Assembly (NCBI GenBank): GCA_031550615.1
Contig: JAVBOL010000016.1
Coordinates: forward strand, 1-50,423
Source of the DNA: JAVBOW01 sp031550615
Lineage (GTDB): Bacteria > Bacteroidota > Bacteroidia > Bacteroidales > Rikenellaceae
DNA: 50,423 nucleotides
Reading direction: 5' to 3'
Part shown: piece after piece, positions 27,059-35,247 of the stretch
How the letters are laid out: every line of letters starts with the position of its first letter
Position numbering within the stretch: the stretch's first letter is position 1
Notes under the pieces: model-generated
What the model saw: only the letters and a program-made list of their open reading frames with translations
What the model was told of the DNA's origin: nothing
The model's database searches: none
Translations under genes and position numbers: made by a program

Positions 27059-29335
27059 ATGAAAAAACTCACTATATTACTGCTTTGCGTGGCCGCGGCA
27101 TTGACCGCCTCCGCCGCGCATTTCGAAGTGCCGCTCGGCGAGGTCGCCGCGACGCTCAAAAAAGCCGCCCCGGGCGATGTGATCGTTATAAAAGACGGCA
27201 GCTACCGCGACGTGCAACTCAAATGGACAGGCAAGGGCGCCGAGGGCAAACCCGTTACGGTGTGCGCCGCCACCCCCGGCGGGGTTAAGATCGGCGGGGC
27301 TTCGAACCTGCGTATGGCGGGCGAATGGCTCACCGTAGAGGGGCTGCTCTTCGCCGACGGCCACTCGCCCTCGGGGGCCGTGATCGAGATGCGCAACGGG
27401 GATAACGTCTGCAACGACTGCCGCCTGACGCAGTGCGTGGTCGACAGTTACAACCCCGCCAAACGCGACACGCAGTACGGATATGTGATGATGTACGGCA
27501 AGCGCAACCGCGTGGACCACTGCACCTTCACCGGCCAGCTAAACATAGGGGTGACCCTCACGGTCATACTCAACGAGCAGCGTAGCCTGGACAACCGCCA
27601 CCGCATAGACCACAACTGGTTCGGCAACCGTCCCGTCTATGGCAGCAACGGTGCGGAAACTATCCGCGTAGGCACTTCGCAACAGGCCTACGAGTCGTCG
27701 CGCACGGTGATCGAGGACAACTATTTTTACCATTGCGACGGCGAGGTCGAGGTCATCTCTATCAAATCGAGTGACAACGTTATCCGCCGCAACACCCTTT
27801 ACGAGTGCCAGGGCGTGCTGGCGCTGCGCCACGGCGATAGGAACCTTGTTGAGGGCAACTATTTCTACGGCGCGAACCTGCCCAACACCGGCGGGGTGAG
27901 GGTGGTCAACGCCGGGCACACCATAGAGAACAATTTTTTCCACGACCTGGCTGGTGAACGTTTCTTCTCGGCGCTGGCGCTGATGAATGCCGTGCCCAAT
28001 TCGCTGCCCAACCGCTATTGCCTGGTCGAAAATGTCACTGTCGAGAATAATCTGCTGCGCGGTTGCCGCGTGATCGAATTCGGCACCGGCAAGGATATGG
28101 AGCGCACCCTCGCGCCCACCCGCGTGACGTTTAAAAATAACGTTATCGACAACCCCAAGGCGGAAAGGCCCTACACGTCCCTCTCCGAATTGGAGGAGTG
28201 CACTTTCGAGGGCAACCGCGTGCGCCTGGCCGTGAAGACCGCCGAAAAGGGTTTTAAGGACGGCATACTGGCCAGCGACGCTAAAAAAGAGGCCATGCTC
28301 TACGGCGTAGAGCGTTCGCTCACGGGGGCGCAATGGTTCGATCCGATGAAGCCGGCCCCTGTCTACGCCTCTAAGACCATCGAGGTGGCTGCGGGTGAGG
28401 ACGCCCTTGTCCGTGCGGTAGCGGAGGCTTCGCCGGGCGACGTGCTGGTGCTCACCTCCTCGGGCGGCGATTACAGCGTGACCAAGACCGTGGGCGTGTC
28501 GTGCCCGCTGACGATCCGCGCCGCCGAAGGGCTTGCCGCGAAGCCCGTTGTGCGTTTCGCAGGGCGTGCGTCGGACAATATGATCACGATCCTCGACGGC
28601 GGCGAACTCTCCGTCGGCGGGATAGCCTTCTGTGGCAAACCCGCAGAGGGACGCGCTGGCGCCAAATCGGGCATATCGACCGCCGCCGGCATGATAAAGC
28701 CCTATCTGCTTAAGGTGGACGGATGTGAGTTCTACGACTTCGGCGAGGGCAATATGTTCTGCATCAGAGGGCTTGCCAATACCTTCGCGCAGACGATCAC
28801 CATTAAGAACTGCCTTTTCCGCGACCTGTCGGGTGACGCGATCAACTACGCCGACGAACGCGCCGATATCGGGCGGTATAACGCGGAAAACTTCTTTATT
28901 GAAAACTGCGCCTTCTTCCGGTTGCTGGGGCTGGGCGTGAATATCTACCGCGGCGGCAGCGATGAGAGCACCGCGGGGCCCAATGTGACCGTAAGCCACT
29001 GTACCTTCGAGGATGTCTGCAACAAAGAGCGCGGCTCGGCGCTGCGCCTGATAGGGCCCCAGGTCATGACCGTCGCCGATTGCAGCTTTTCCAACAGCGG
29101 ACGCGGCGGCGCGTCGATACGCTTCGACGAGGCGACCTGGGAAAAGGTGACAGTCACCAATTGCAATTTCCATAACTCGGGACGCATCCTGACGATGACC
29201 GGCAAGGTGGTCAAAGGGCCCGTGCTGGACAGCAAACCCGAATACTCGGATGCGGCCCGGTACGACTTCCGGCAGCGCAAAGGTTCGCCTCTTGCCGCCC
29301 TGGCCTCCGACGGCACCAATATAGGGATCAATTAA
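27059..29335 (+). CDS. PL6 lyase, long form with second beta-helix domain
   Basis: The protein has 758 residues. A signal peptide (about 1-20, ending ASA) precedes the catalytic beta-helix with Lys236 in SIKS and Arg257 in LRHG, 21 apart. A second beta-helix region follows from about residue 430 (VEVAAGEDALVRAVAEASPGDVLVL). This two-domain form recalls exolytic PL6 enzymes such as AlyGC, so release of short products is possible. It lacks a lipobox and is probably periplasmic. I chose ATG 27059 over a GTG two codons upstream. It is 22 bp before the SDR gene. Confidence 0.85.
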   Translation: MKKLTILLLCVAAALTASAAHFEVPLGEVAATLKKAAPGDVIVIKDGSYRDVQLKWTGKGAEGKPVTVCAATPGGVKIGGASNLRMAGEWLTVEGLLFADGHSPSGAVIEMRNGDNVCNDCRLTQCVVDSYNPAKRDTQYGYVMMYGKRNRVDHCTFTGQLNIGVTLTVILNEQRSLDNRHRIDHNWFGNRPVYGSNGAETIRVGTSQQAYESSRTVIEDNYFYHCDGEVEVISIKSSDNVIRRNTLYECQGVLALRHGDRNLVEGNYFYGANLPNTGGVRVVNAGHTIENNFFHDLAGERFFSALALMNAVPNSLPNRYCLVENVTVENNLLRGCRVIEFGTGKDMERTLAPTRVTFKNNVIDNPKAERPYTSLSELEECTFEGNRVRLAVKTAEKGFKDGILASDAKKEAMLYGVERSLTGAQWFDPMKPAPVYASKTIEVAAGEDALVRAVAEASPGDVLVLTSSGGDYSVTKTVGVSCPLTIRAAEGLAAKPVVRFAGRASDNMITILDGGELSVGGIAFCGKPAEGRAGAKSGISTAAGMIKPYLLKVDGCEFYDFGEGNMFCIRGLANTFAQTITIKNCLFRDLSGDAINYADERADIGRYNAENFFIENCAFFRLLGLGVNIYRGGSDESTAGPNVTVSHCTFEDVCNKERGSALRLIGPQVMTVADCSFSNSGRGGASIRFDEATWEKVTVTNCNFHNSGRILTMTGKVVKGPVLDSKPEYSDAARYDFRQRKGSPLAALASDGTNIGIN

Positions 29336-29357
29336 TTAACAATAAATATTTTTAAAA

Positions 29358-30110
29358 ATGAGACTTCAAGACAAAGTAGCGGTCGTAACGGGCGGAGCCC
29401 GCGACCTGGGACGTGCGATTTCGGTAAACCTCGCCCTTCAGGGCGCCAAAGTGGTGCTCAACTATTTCGACAACGAGGGTGACGCCAACGACACCCTCGA
29501 AATGATCAAAAAGGACGGCGGACAGGCTATCGCCGTGCAGGGCGACATGACCAAGGCTGCCGATGTGAAAAAGCTTTTCACCGAGGCCGGCAAGGCTTTC
29601 GGCGGCAAGGTCGACATCCTGGTCAACGTGGTGGGTGGCCTGGTAGGCCGCAAGCCGATCACCGAGCAGGACGAGGATTGGTATGACTTCCTGATGGACG
29701 TCAACATGCGCAGCGTGTTCCTCTGTACCCGTGAGGTCGTGCCCATGATGCCCTCGGGTGGCGCTATCGTGAACTTTTCGTCACAGGCAGCCCGCGACGG
29801 CGGCGGCCCCGGCGCATCGATGTACGCCACGGCCAAGGCTGCCGTTATGTGCCACACCCGCGCTATGGCCAAGGAACTGGGCCCCAAAGGCATCCGCGTC
29901 AATGCGCTTGCCCCCGGCATGATCGCAACGTCGTTCCACGACCGTTTTACCGCCCCCGCAGCGCGTGAGAACCTCGAAAATACCGCTCCCTTGCGCCGCC
30001 AGGGTGTGGCCCAGGACGTCGCCGACCTGGTGGTTTACCTGGCAAGCAGCGAGTCGGCCTACATCACAGGGACTAATATCGACATTAACGGCGGGATGTT
30101 CTTCTCTTGA
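29358..30110 (+). CDS. SDR-family reductase, probable DEH reductase
   Basis: The protein has 250 residues, cytoplasmic. It is a classical short-chain dehydrogenase: TGGARDLG cofactor loop at 11-18, Asn116, Ser142, Tyr156 and Lys160 as the catalytic set, and a C-terminal YITGTNIDINGG motif. In alginate loci such enzymes reduce 4-deoxy-5-hexoseulose uronate (DEH) to 2-keto-3-deoxygluconate with NAD(P)H. That role is inferred from the lyases before it and the KdgF-like cupin nearby. It is the last gene of the susC operon, closed by a terminator at 30247. Confidence 0.88.
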   Translation: MRLQDKVAVVTGGARDLGRAISVNLALQGAKVVLNYFDNEGDANDTLEMIKKDGGQAIAVQGDMTKAADVKKLFTEAGKAFGGKVDILVNVVGGLVGRKPITEQDEDWYDFLMDVNMRSVFLCTREVVPMMPSGGAIVNFSSQAARDGGGPGASMYATAKAAVMCHTRAMAKELGPKGIRVNALAPGMIATSFHDRFTAPAARENLENTAPLRRQGVAQDVADLVVYLASSESAYITGTNIDINGGMFFS

Positions 30111-30120
30111 TTTTGCGCGT

Positions 30121-30226
30121 ATAGCACGGCGTATTTCACTTATCCTCACCTGCGTTTTATCCTTGTAGGCGTCGAGCCTGCTCCGGTAAAACGCGTGGGA
30201 CGATAAGCAAACTACACCGCACTACC
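30121..30226. repeat. Structured intergenic repeat, copy 2
   Basis: The core is at 30152-30194: arms GCGTTTTA and TAAAACGC around TCCTTGT, inner stem AGGC/GCCT with loop GTCGA, then GCTCCGG. Outer stems CTTATC (30139) and GATAAG (30202) and a longer imperfect stem extend it to about 105 bp. It shares the core with the copy at 10240-10372 but its arms differ while still pairing. It sits between the SDR gene and its terminator. Confidence 0.65.
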
Positions 30227-30246
30227 CGGCACAAAATCCTCATGCT

Positions 30247-30279
30247 AAAGGGCGTTTCTTTTGAAATGCCCTTTTTTTA
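30247..30279 (+). terminator. Terminator of the susC operon
   Basis: AAAGGGC (30247-30253) and GCCCTTT (30268-30274) pair, with an inner TTTC/GAAA, followed by a T-tract to 30278. A short ORF start at 30242 falls inside it and is not used. Confidence 0.85.
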
Positions 30280-30290
30280 TCCTACTTTTA
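30259..30290 (+). promoter_or_regulatory. Promoter of the hydroxyacid dehydrogenase, inside the terminator
   Basis: TTTTG (30259-30263) lies 19 bp before TACTTTTA (30283-30290), which matches TAnnTTTG except for the last base. Transcription would begin at or beside the ATG (30296). There is no GntR-type palindrome here. Confidence 0.5.
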
Positions 30291-30295
30291 TTGCT

Positions 30296-31240
30296 ATGAA
30301 ACCGAAAGTACTCGTTACATACGACCTTTACCGTGAGGGGTTTGCGGAGTTGATGGAGCGTTTCGAGGTGATCTTCCCCCCGCAGGGAGGCTTCAGCTTC
30401 GAGGAGGCTTTGCCCCACCTGGCCGACGTTGACGCCATCATCCCCACTTATGCCTTCAAGGTTACGCGCGAGGTTATCGACGCCGCGCCGAAGCTCCGTA
30501 TCGTGGCCAACTATGGGGTGGGGTATGACAATATCGACACTCAGTACGCCGCGTCGAGAGGTGTCGTGGTTACCAATTCGCCCGATCCGGTGACCGAGCC
30601 GACCGCCGAGATGGCCTATGCGCTGATGCTATCCGCCGCGCGGCGCATAGCCGAGGTCGACCGCCGCATGCGCGACGGGTCGGTGCGCTGGGGGGTGATG
30701 AGCAATATCGGCACGTCGCTGCACCGCAAGACCCTCGGCATACTCGGCATGGGGCATATCGGGGGAGTCGTGGCGCGTTACGCCGCCGCTTCACAGATGC
30801 GTGTGATGTACCACAACCGCCGTCCGGCGGCGGTGGACCACGGGGCGGAGTATGTGAGCCTGGAGCGCCTGTTGGCCGAATCGGATTTCCTGTCGGTGCA
30901 TGTGCCGCTGTCCGATGCCACGCGACACCTGCTCTCACACGCGCAGTTTGCGGCGATGAAACCCTCGGCTATCGTGGTCAATACGGCGCGGGGGCCAATT
31001 ATCGACGAAGAGGCGCTTGCCGGGGCGCTCGAAAAGGGCGAAATAGCAGGTGCGGCGTTAGACGTTTTCGAATACGAGCCGCATGTGAGCCAGCGGCTGC
31101 TTGCGCTTGATAACGTCGTGCTTACCCCGCATGCGGCGACCAACACGGTCGAGGCCCGCAATGCGATGTCGGCTTTCGCCTCGGCAAATGTGATAAATTT
31201 CTTCGAGGGGCACCACGAAAAGCTCTCGAGGGTCAATTGA
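30296..31240 (+). CDS. D-2-hydroxyacid dehydrogenase
   Basis: The protein has 314 residues, cytoplasmic. The NAD-binding motif GMGHIGG is at 151-157 and the catalytic residues are Arg232 (ARGPIID), Glu261 (EYEP) and His279 (TPHAA), spaced as in the glyoxylate/hydroxypyruvate reductase and phosphoglycerate dehydrogenase family. The substrate is not clear. In this locus it could reduce a 2-keto acid made from uronate breakdown, or have a separate role. The first in-frame ATG (30242) is rejected because it lies before the terminator stem. It has its own promoter and no operator. Confidence 0.87.
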   Translation: MKPKVLVTYDLYREGFAELMERFEVIFPPQGGFSFEEALPHLADVDAIIPTYAFKVTREVIDAAPKLRIVANYGVGYDNIDTQYAASRGVVVTNSPDPVTEPTAEMAYALMLSAARRIAEVDRRMRDGSVRWGVMSNIGTSLHRKTLGILGMGHIGGVVARYAAASQMRVMYHNRRPAAVDHGAEYVSLERLLAESDFLSVHVPLSDATRHLLSHAQFAAMKPSAIVVNTARGPIIDEEALAGALEKGEIAGAALDVFEYEPHVSQRLLALDNVVLTPHAATNTVEARNAMSAFASANVINFFEGHHEKLSRVN

Positions 31241-31263
31241 AGCCCATTTTATGGGCGATATAA

Positions 31264-31294
31264 TTTGGCCGGAAGATATTTTTAGCTATATTTG
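31264..31294 (+). promoter_or_regulatory. Promoter of the PL17-cupin-MFS operon
   Basis: TTTG (31264-31267), 19 bp, then TATATTTG (31287-31294), an exact consensus pair. The -7 box has the same eight bases as that of susC. Confidence 0.85.
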
Positions 31295-31297
31295 TAG

Positions 31298-31313
31298 AAT
31301 TGGTCGACCAATT
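31298..31313. promoter_or_regulatory. GntR-type operator at the PL17 promoter
   Basis: AATTGGTCGACCAATT is a perfect 16-bp palindrome that begins 3 bp after the -7 box, the same distance as at susC. It covers the expected transcription start, the position of a repressor that blocks initiation. Confidence 0.8.
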
Positions 31314-31357
31314 TCCGGGCAAATGGCCGTAACGGGGTCGGCGTAAAGAGAGGACCT

Positions 31358-33535
31358 ATGCTTAAAAAGATACTTTCGCTTTGCATGTTTTGTGCGCTCG
31401 CCCTGACGGCGGCGCACGCCGCCCAGGTGCACCCTTCGCTGTTGCTCACCCGCGAAGGGGTTAAGGAGATACGTGCGGCGATGGGCGGCAACCCGGCTTT
31501 CGACGCCTCGCTGGCGCAAACGCGCGCCGACGCCGACCAGGCCCTGGCATCGCCCATCGAGGTGCCCACACCTAAGGACGGCGGGGGCGGCTATTCCCAT
31601 GAGAAACACAAGGATAACTATTACGCGATGTTCAACAGCGGGATAATGTGGCAGTTGACGGGCGAGGTGAAGTATGCCGCATTCGTGCGCGACATGCTCG
31701 GGGCGTACGCCGAAATCTACCCCACGCTGGGTCTACATCCGGTCAAACTCTCGAAAACCACAGGCCGCCTTTTCTGGCAGACGCTCAACGAGTGCGTATG
31801 GCTGGTGCACACTTCGGTGGCCTATGACTGTGTCTATGACTTCCTCTCTCCGGCGGAGCACAAAAACATAGAGGACAGACTGTTGCGCAACATGGCGCAC
31901 TTCCTGATGGACGGCAATACGGACAATAACCGCACATTCAACCTGATGCACAACCACGGCACATGGGCTGCCGCGGCGGTCGGCATGGCCGGTTATGCGA
32001 TGGACGATAAGGAGCTGGTCGCCAAGGCGCTCTACGGCAGCGACAAAAGCGGCAAGAACGGCGGTTTCGTGCGGCAGCTGGACGAACTTTTCTCGCCAGA
32101 CGGCTATTTTACCGAAGGGGCATATTACCAGCGCTATGCCATCTGGCCATTCGTGATCTTCTCCCAGGCGATAGACAATAACATGCCCGGGCTGAAAATA
32201 TTCGCCTACCGCGACCATATATTGCAAAAGGCGCTCTCGACGCTGCTGCAAATGGGCTACGACGGGCGGTTCTTTAATTTCAACGACGCGATGCCCAAGG
32301 GTTACGACGCCCAGGAGCTGGTCTACGCCGTCGACATACTCTACAACGCCGATCCGGCGGCGGGACGCCAGCTGCTCGACGTGGCCGCGCGCTATCAGAA
32401 AGGGCGCTTTCTGCCCACAGACGCCGGTTATGCCGTGGCGCGCGACATCGCCGCGGGCAAGGCCGAGCCTTTCACCCTGCGCAGCGAACTCTACCGCGAC
32501 GGAGCGGACGGCACGCGGGGCGGGGTGGGCGTGCTGCATTACGACCACAGCGCGATCTTCTTCAAGGCCACTTCGCACGGTCTGCCGCACGGGCACTACG
32601 ATAAACTCACGTGGGCGTTCTACGATAACGGCTCACCGATCATAACCGACTACGGCGCAGCGCGTTTCGTGAATATCGAGGCCAAATACAAGGGGCACTA
32701 CACCCCCCAGAACAAGACGTTCGCCATGCAGACCATCGCCCACAACACGGTGGCGGTGGACGGAAATTCGCACTTCGGTGGCAACTACGACCTTTCGATG
32801 AAACATGCCTCAGAGGTCTACATTTTCGATGCCCCGGGCAAAACGATGGTCGTCTCGGGCAAGGAGAACAACGCCGTCGCGGGCGTGGCGATGCACCGCA
32901 CGATGGTCGTGGTTCAGGGCGTGGCGCAGTACCCGGTCATACTCGACATTTTCCGCCTTCAAAGCGAAAGGGAACACACATACGACCTGCCGCTCTACTA
33001 CAACGGCCACGTGATGAGCCTCGATTTCCCCTACACGCGTGCGCTGGACGCGATGCGTCCGCTCGGTGCAGCCAACGGCTACCAGCACCTTTGGGTCGAG
33101 GCGACAGGCCGCACGGATAAGCCCACGGCATGCTTCACATGGCTCACGGGCGACCGTTTCTACAGCCAGACCACCCTTGCCAACCCAGGCATGGGGATGA
33201 CCCTGGCGCGCATCGGCGCCAACGACCCCGATTTCAACCTGCGCAACGACCCATGCTACATCCTGAGCCAGAAGGGCAGGGCCAACCACACGTTCTTCTC
33301 GGTGGTCGAGCCGCACGGCCTCTACGACCTGGTGGTCGAGCAGACCTCGGGGGCTACCTCCTCGGTGACGGGGCTCGAATTGTTGGTCGACACGCCCGCC
33401 TACACCGTCGCCCGCGCCTCGGTTGGCGGCAAAACGATAACTTTGTACCTTTCCAACGCGGACAATTCACCCTCTGCGCGCCACACGGCGGGGGGCCACG
33501 GTTGGACGGGGGCATATGAGATAACCATAAACTAA
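31358..33535 (+). CDS. PL17 oligoalginate lyase
   Basis: The protein has 725 residues. A signal peptide (ending AHAA, about 22) precedes an alpha/alpha-barrel domain and a C-terminal heparinase II/III-like beta domain. The residues Asn199, His200, Tyr256, His413 and Tyr448 fall two positions before the Asn201, His202, Tyr258, His415 and Tyr450 that I recall for the exolytic PL17 enzyme Alg17C. So the full catalytic set appears intact. It would release unsaturated monouronate from oligoalginates in the periplasm. It is the strongest single pointer to alginate as the substrate of this locus. First gene of its operon. Confidence 0.93.
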   Translation: MLKKILSLCMFCALALTAAHAAQVHPSLLLTREGVKEIRAAMGGNPAFDASLAQTRADADQALASPIEVPTPKDGGGGYSHEKHKDNYYAMFNSGIMWQLTGEVKYAAFVRDMLGAYAEIYPTLGLHPVKLSKTTGRLFWQTLNECVWLVHTSVAYDCVYDFLSPAEHKNIEDRLLRNMAHFLMDGNTDNNRTFNLMHNHGTWAAAAVGMAGYAMDDKELVAKALYGSDKSGKNGGFVRQLDELFSPDGYFTEGAYYQRYAIWPFVIFSQAIDNNMPGLKIFAYRDHILQKALSTLLQMGYDGRFFNFNDAMPKGYDAQELVYAVDILYNADPAAGRQLLDVAARYQKGRFLPTDAGYAVARDIAAGKAEPFTLRSELYRDGADGTRGGVGVLHYDHSAIFFKATSHGLPHGHYDKLTWAFYDNGSPIITDYGAARFVNIEAKYKGHYTPQNKTFAMQTIAHNTVAVDGNSHFGGNYDLSMKHASEVYIFDAPGKTMVVSGKENNAVAGVAMHRTMVVVQGVAQYPVILDIFRLQSEREHTYDLPLYYNGHVMSLDFPYTRALDAMRPLGAANGYQHLWVEATGRTDKPTACFTWLTGDRFYSQTTLANPGMGMTLARIGANDPDFNLRNDPCYILSQKGRANHTFFSVVEPHGLYDLVVEQTSGATSSVTGLELLVDTPAYTVARASVGGKTITLYLSNADNSPSARHTAGGHGWTGAYEITIN

Positions 33536-33546
33536 AACCATACACA

Positions 33547-33894
33547 ATGCAGACAAAAAGCAAACGTTTCCAGATCGCATCCCAGATGGAGTGGGAACAG
33601 GCCAGCGAAGGTATCCGCCGCCAGATAATGGGTTACGACGGGCAGCTGATGATCGTCAAGGTCGAATTCTCCAAGGGCGCGGTAGCCGCCATCCACACCC
33701 ACTACCACTCACAGGCGTCGTTCGTGGTGAGCGGCAAATACGAGGTGACCATCGAGGGCCAGAGCCAGATCGTGGGCCCCGGCGACGGTTTTTATATAGA
33801 GCCGGACGAAGTGCACGGCGCGGTCTGCCTTGAGGCGGGCGTGCTGATCGACACCTTCTCGCCCCACAGGGCCGATTTCCTGGCCAAGAAATAG
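33547..33894 (+). CDS. kdgF: Cupin protein, KdgF-like
   Basis: The protein has 115 residues, one small cupin domain, with no signal peptide. Metal ligands His50, His52 (or His54), Gln56 and His90 follow the HxH...Q...H pattern of KdgF. KdgF speeds the ring opening of unsaturated monouronates to the linear keto form (DEH) in pectin and alginate breakdown. Its place between the PL17 lyase (12 bp before) and the MFS transporter (4 bp after) fits that role. The symbol is assigned by motif and context only. Confidence 0.82.
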   Translation: MQTKSKRFQIASQMEWEQASEGIRRQIMGYDGQLMIVKVEFSKGAVAAIHTHYHSQASFVVSGKYEVTIEGQSQIVGPGDGFYIEPDEVHGAVCLEAGVLIDTFSPHRADFLAKK

Positions 33895-33897
33895 ACC

Positions 33898-35187
33898 ATG
33901 AAGATCAAAGGATTGCGTTGGTGGGTGATCGCCCTTATCGTGATCATCACCATAATCAACTACCTGGACCGCAACACCCTGGCCATTATGTGGCAGGGCA
34001 TCGTGGGCGATCTGGGGCTTATCGACCCCTCTCTGCCTGAGGCGGAGTACAAACAGGCCACCAAGGAGCTCTATTCCTACATCTACATGTTCTTTATGGT
34101 GGCCTACGGGGTCAGCCAGATGCTTTCGGGCAAACTCTACGACAGGATCGGCACCCGCAAGGGCTTTACCGCCTCCGTAGCGGTCTGGGCCATCGCCGAC
34201 GCTTGCACCTCATTCGCCCGCGGACTCGGGTCGCTCTGTTTCTTCCGCTCACTGCTGGGTCTGGGCGAAGCCGGTCCCTGGCCCGGTGCGGTCAAGAGCA
34301 ACGCCGAATGGTTCCCACAGAAGGAGCGCGCCTTCGCCCAGGGGCTTTTCAATGCCGGGGCGTCGGTAGGGGCTATCCTCTCGCCCATTATCATCGCGTT
34401 GCTCTATGTGGCGCTGGGCTGGAAGCTGACTTTCGTGGTGATCGGCGCGATCGGGCTTCTGTGGCTCATCCCGTGGTTGATAATCAATAAGAAAGGACCT
34501 AAAGAGCACCCCTGGATCACAGAGGCAGAGAGGCAATATATCATTGAAGGACAGCCCGAAACGGTGGTTTCTGCCGGGAAGGGGCTCTCGTGGGGCGAAC
34601 TGCTTACCACCAGGCGCAGCTACGCCGTTATCCTGGGACGTTTCTTCCTCGACCCCGTTTGGTGGATGTTCGTGGCGTGGCTGCCGATCTACCTTTTCGA
34701 CGTGCACGGATTCGACATCAAGAGCATCGGTATGACCGCCTGGGTGCCCTACGTGGGCGCGATGGTCGGATCGCTGGCCGGAGGCTGGTATTCCGGCGCC
34801 ATGATGCGCCGCGGACGCACGGTGGGCTTCGCGCGCAAATCGGCGGTGGTGATCGGCTGCGCCATTATGCTGCCCGCGCTCATCGCCACGGCTTTCGCCT
34901 CGGACGTATATGTGGCCATCTCGATGATGACCCTTATCCTGCTTGGTTTCCAGTTCGCGATGGGCAACATCCAGACCTTGCCGAGCGATATGTTCTCGGG
35001 CAAGACCGTCGGTTCGCTGGCCGGCCTGGGCGGCGCCGCCGCGACGCTGGGAGTTATCATTTCGATGGTGTTCATCCCCTCGCTGACCTCCGGAGGGAAC
35101 TGGCTGCCGTTCTTTATCCTCGGCGCGGCGCTGGTGCCGCTGAGCCTAATGAGCGTATTCGGTTTCTCAGGTAAGCTCGAACGATAG
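33898..35187 (+). CDS. MFS transporter, probable unsaturated-uronate importer
   Basis: The protein has 429 residues and about 12 membrane segments. The layout and the central HPWITEAERQYI loop place it in the anion:cation symporter (ACS) branch of the major facilitator superfamily, which includes hexuronate (ExuT-like) and glucarate transporters. NYLDRNTLAIM in the first segment and KLYDRIGTRKGF after the second are family patterns. It would carry the monouronate made by PL17 across the inner membrane. It is the last gene of the operon and ends in a perfect hairpin. Confidence 0.88.
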   Translation: MKIKGLRWWVIALIVIITIINYLDRNTLAIMWQGIVGDLGLIDPSLPEAEYKQATKELYSYIYMFFMVAYGVSQMLSGKLYDRIGTRKGFTASVAVWAIADACTSFARGLGSLCFFRSLLGLGEAGPWPGAVKSNAEWFPQKERAFAQGLFNAGASVGAILSPIIIALLYVALGWKLTFVVIGAIGLLWLIPWLIINKKGPKEHPWITEAERQYIIEGQPETVVSAGKGLSWGELLTTRRSYAVILGRFFLDPVWWMFVAWLPIYLFDVHGFDIKSIGMTAWVPYVGAMVGSLAGGWYSGAMMRRGRTVGFARKSAVVIGCAIMLPALIATAFASDVYVAISMMTLILLGFQFAMGNIQTLPSDMFSGKTVGSLAGLGGAAATLGVIISMVFIPSLTSGGNWLPFFILGAALVPLSLMSVFGFSGKLER

Positions 35188-35193
35188 ATGGTC

Positions 35194-35239
35194 ATAAAAT
35201 AGCGAAAGGGTGCCGGTCGGCACCCTTTCGCTATTTTAT
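35194..35239. terminator. Bidirectional terminator between convergent genes
   Basis: A perfect 22-bp inverted repeat (ATAAAATAGCGAAAGGGTGC... and its complement) with a GT centre. The A/T-rich ends give a U-rich run after the stem in either direction, so it serves both the MFS gene and the esterase operon. Confidence 0.85.
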
Positions 35240-35247
35240 ATAAACCC

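Noticed and set aside
12000..29200. Other long minus-strand ORFs within cysS, SusC, SGBP and PL6 genes
   Set aside because: Typical antiparallel shadows in GC-rich DNA; no promoters, no family motifs, full overlap with well-supported genes.
23947..29335. Dermatan sulfate (chondroitinase B) as substrate of the PL6 enzymes
   Set aside because: No sulfatase or unsaturated glucuronyl hydrolase gene is nearby, while PL17, KdgF-like and SDR genes all fit alginate; not excluded formally.
30242..30295. Upstream start for the hydroxyacid dehydrogenase
   Set aside because: It lies before the terminator stem, and the family N-terminus (MKPKVLVTYD) begins at 30296.
31264..31276. A second operator over the -33 box of the PL17 promoter, as at susC
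   Set aside because: TTTGGCCGGAA keeps one half-site only; the ACCAA half is absent.
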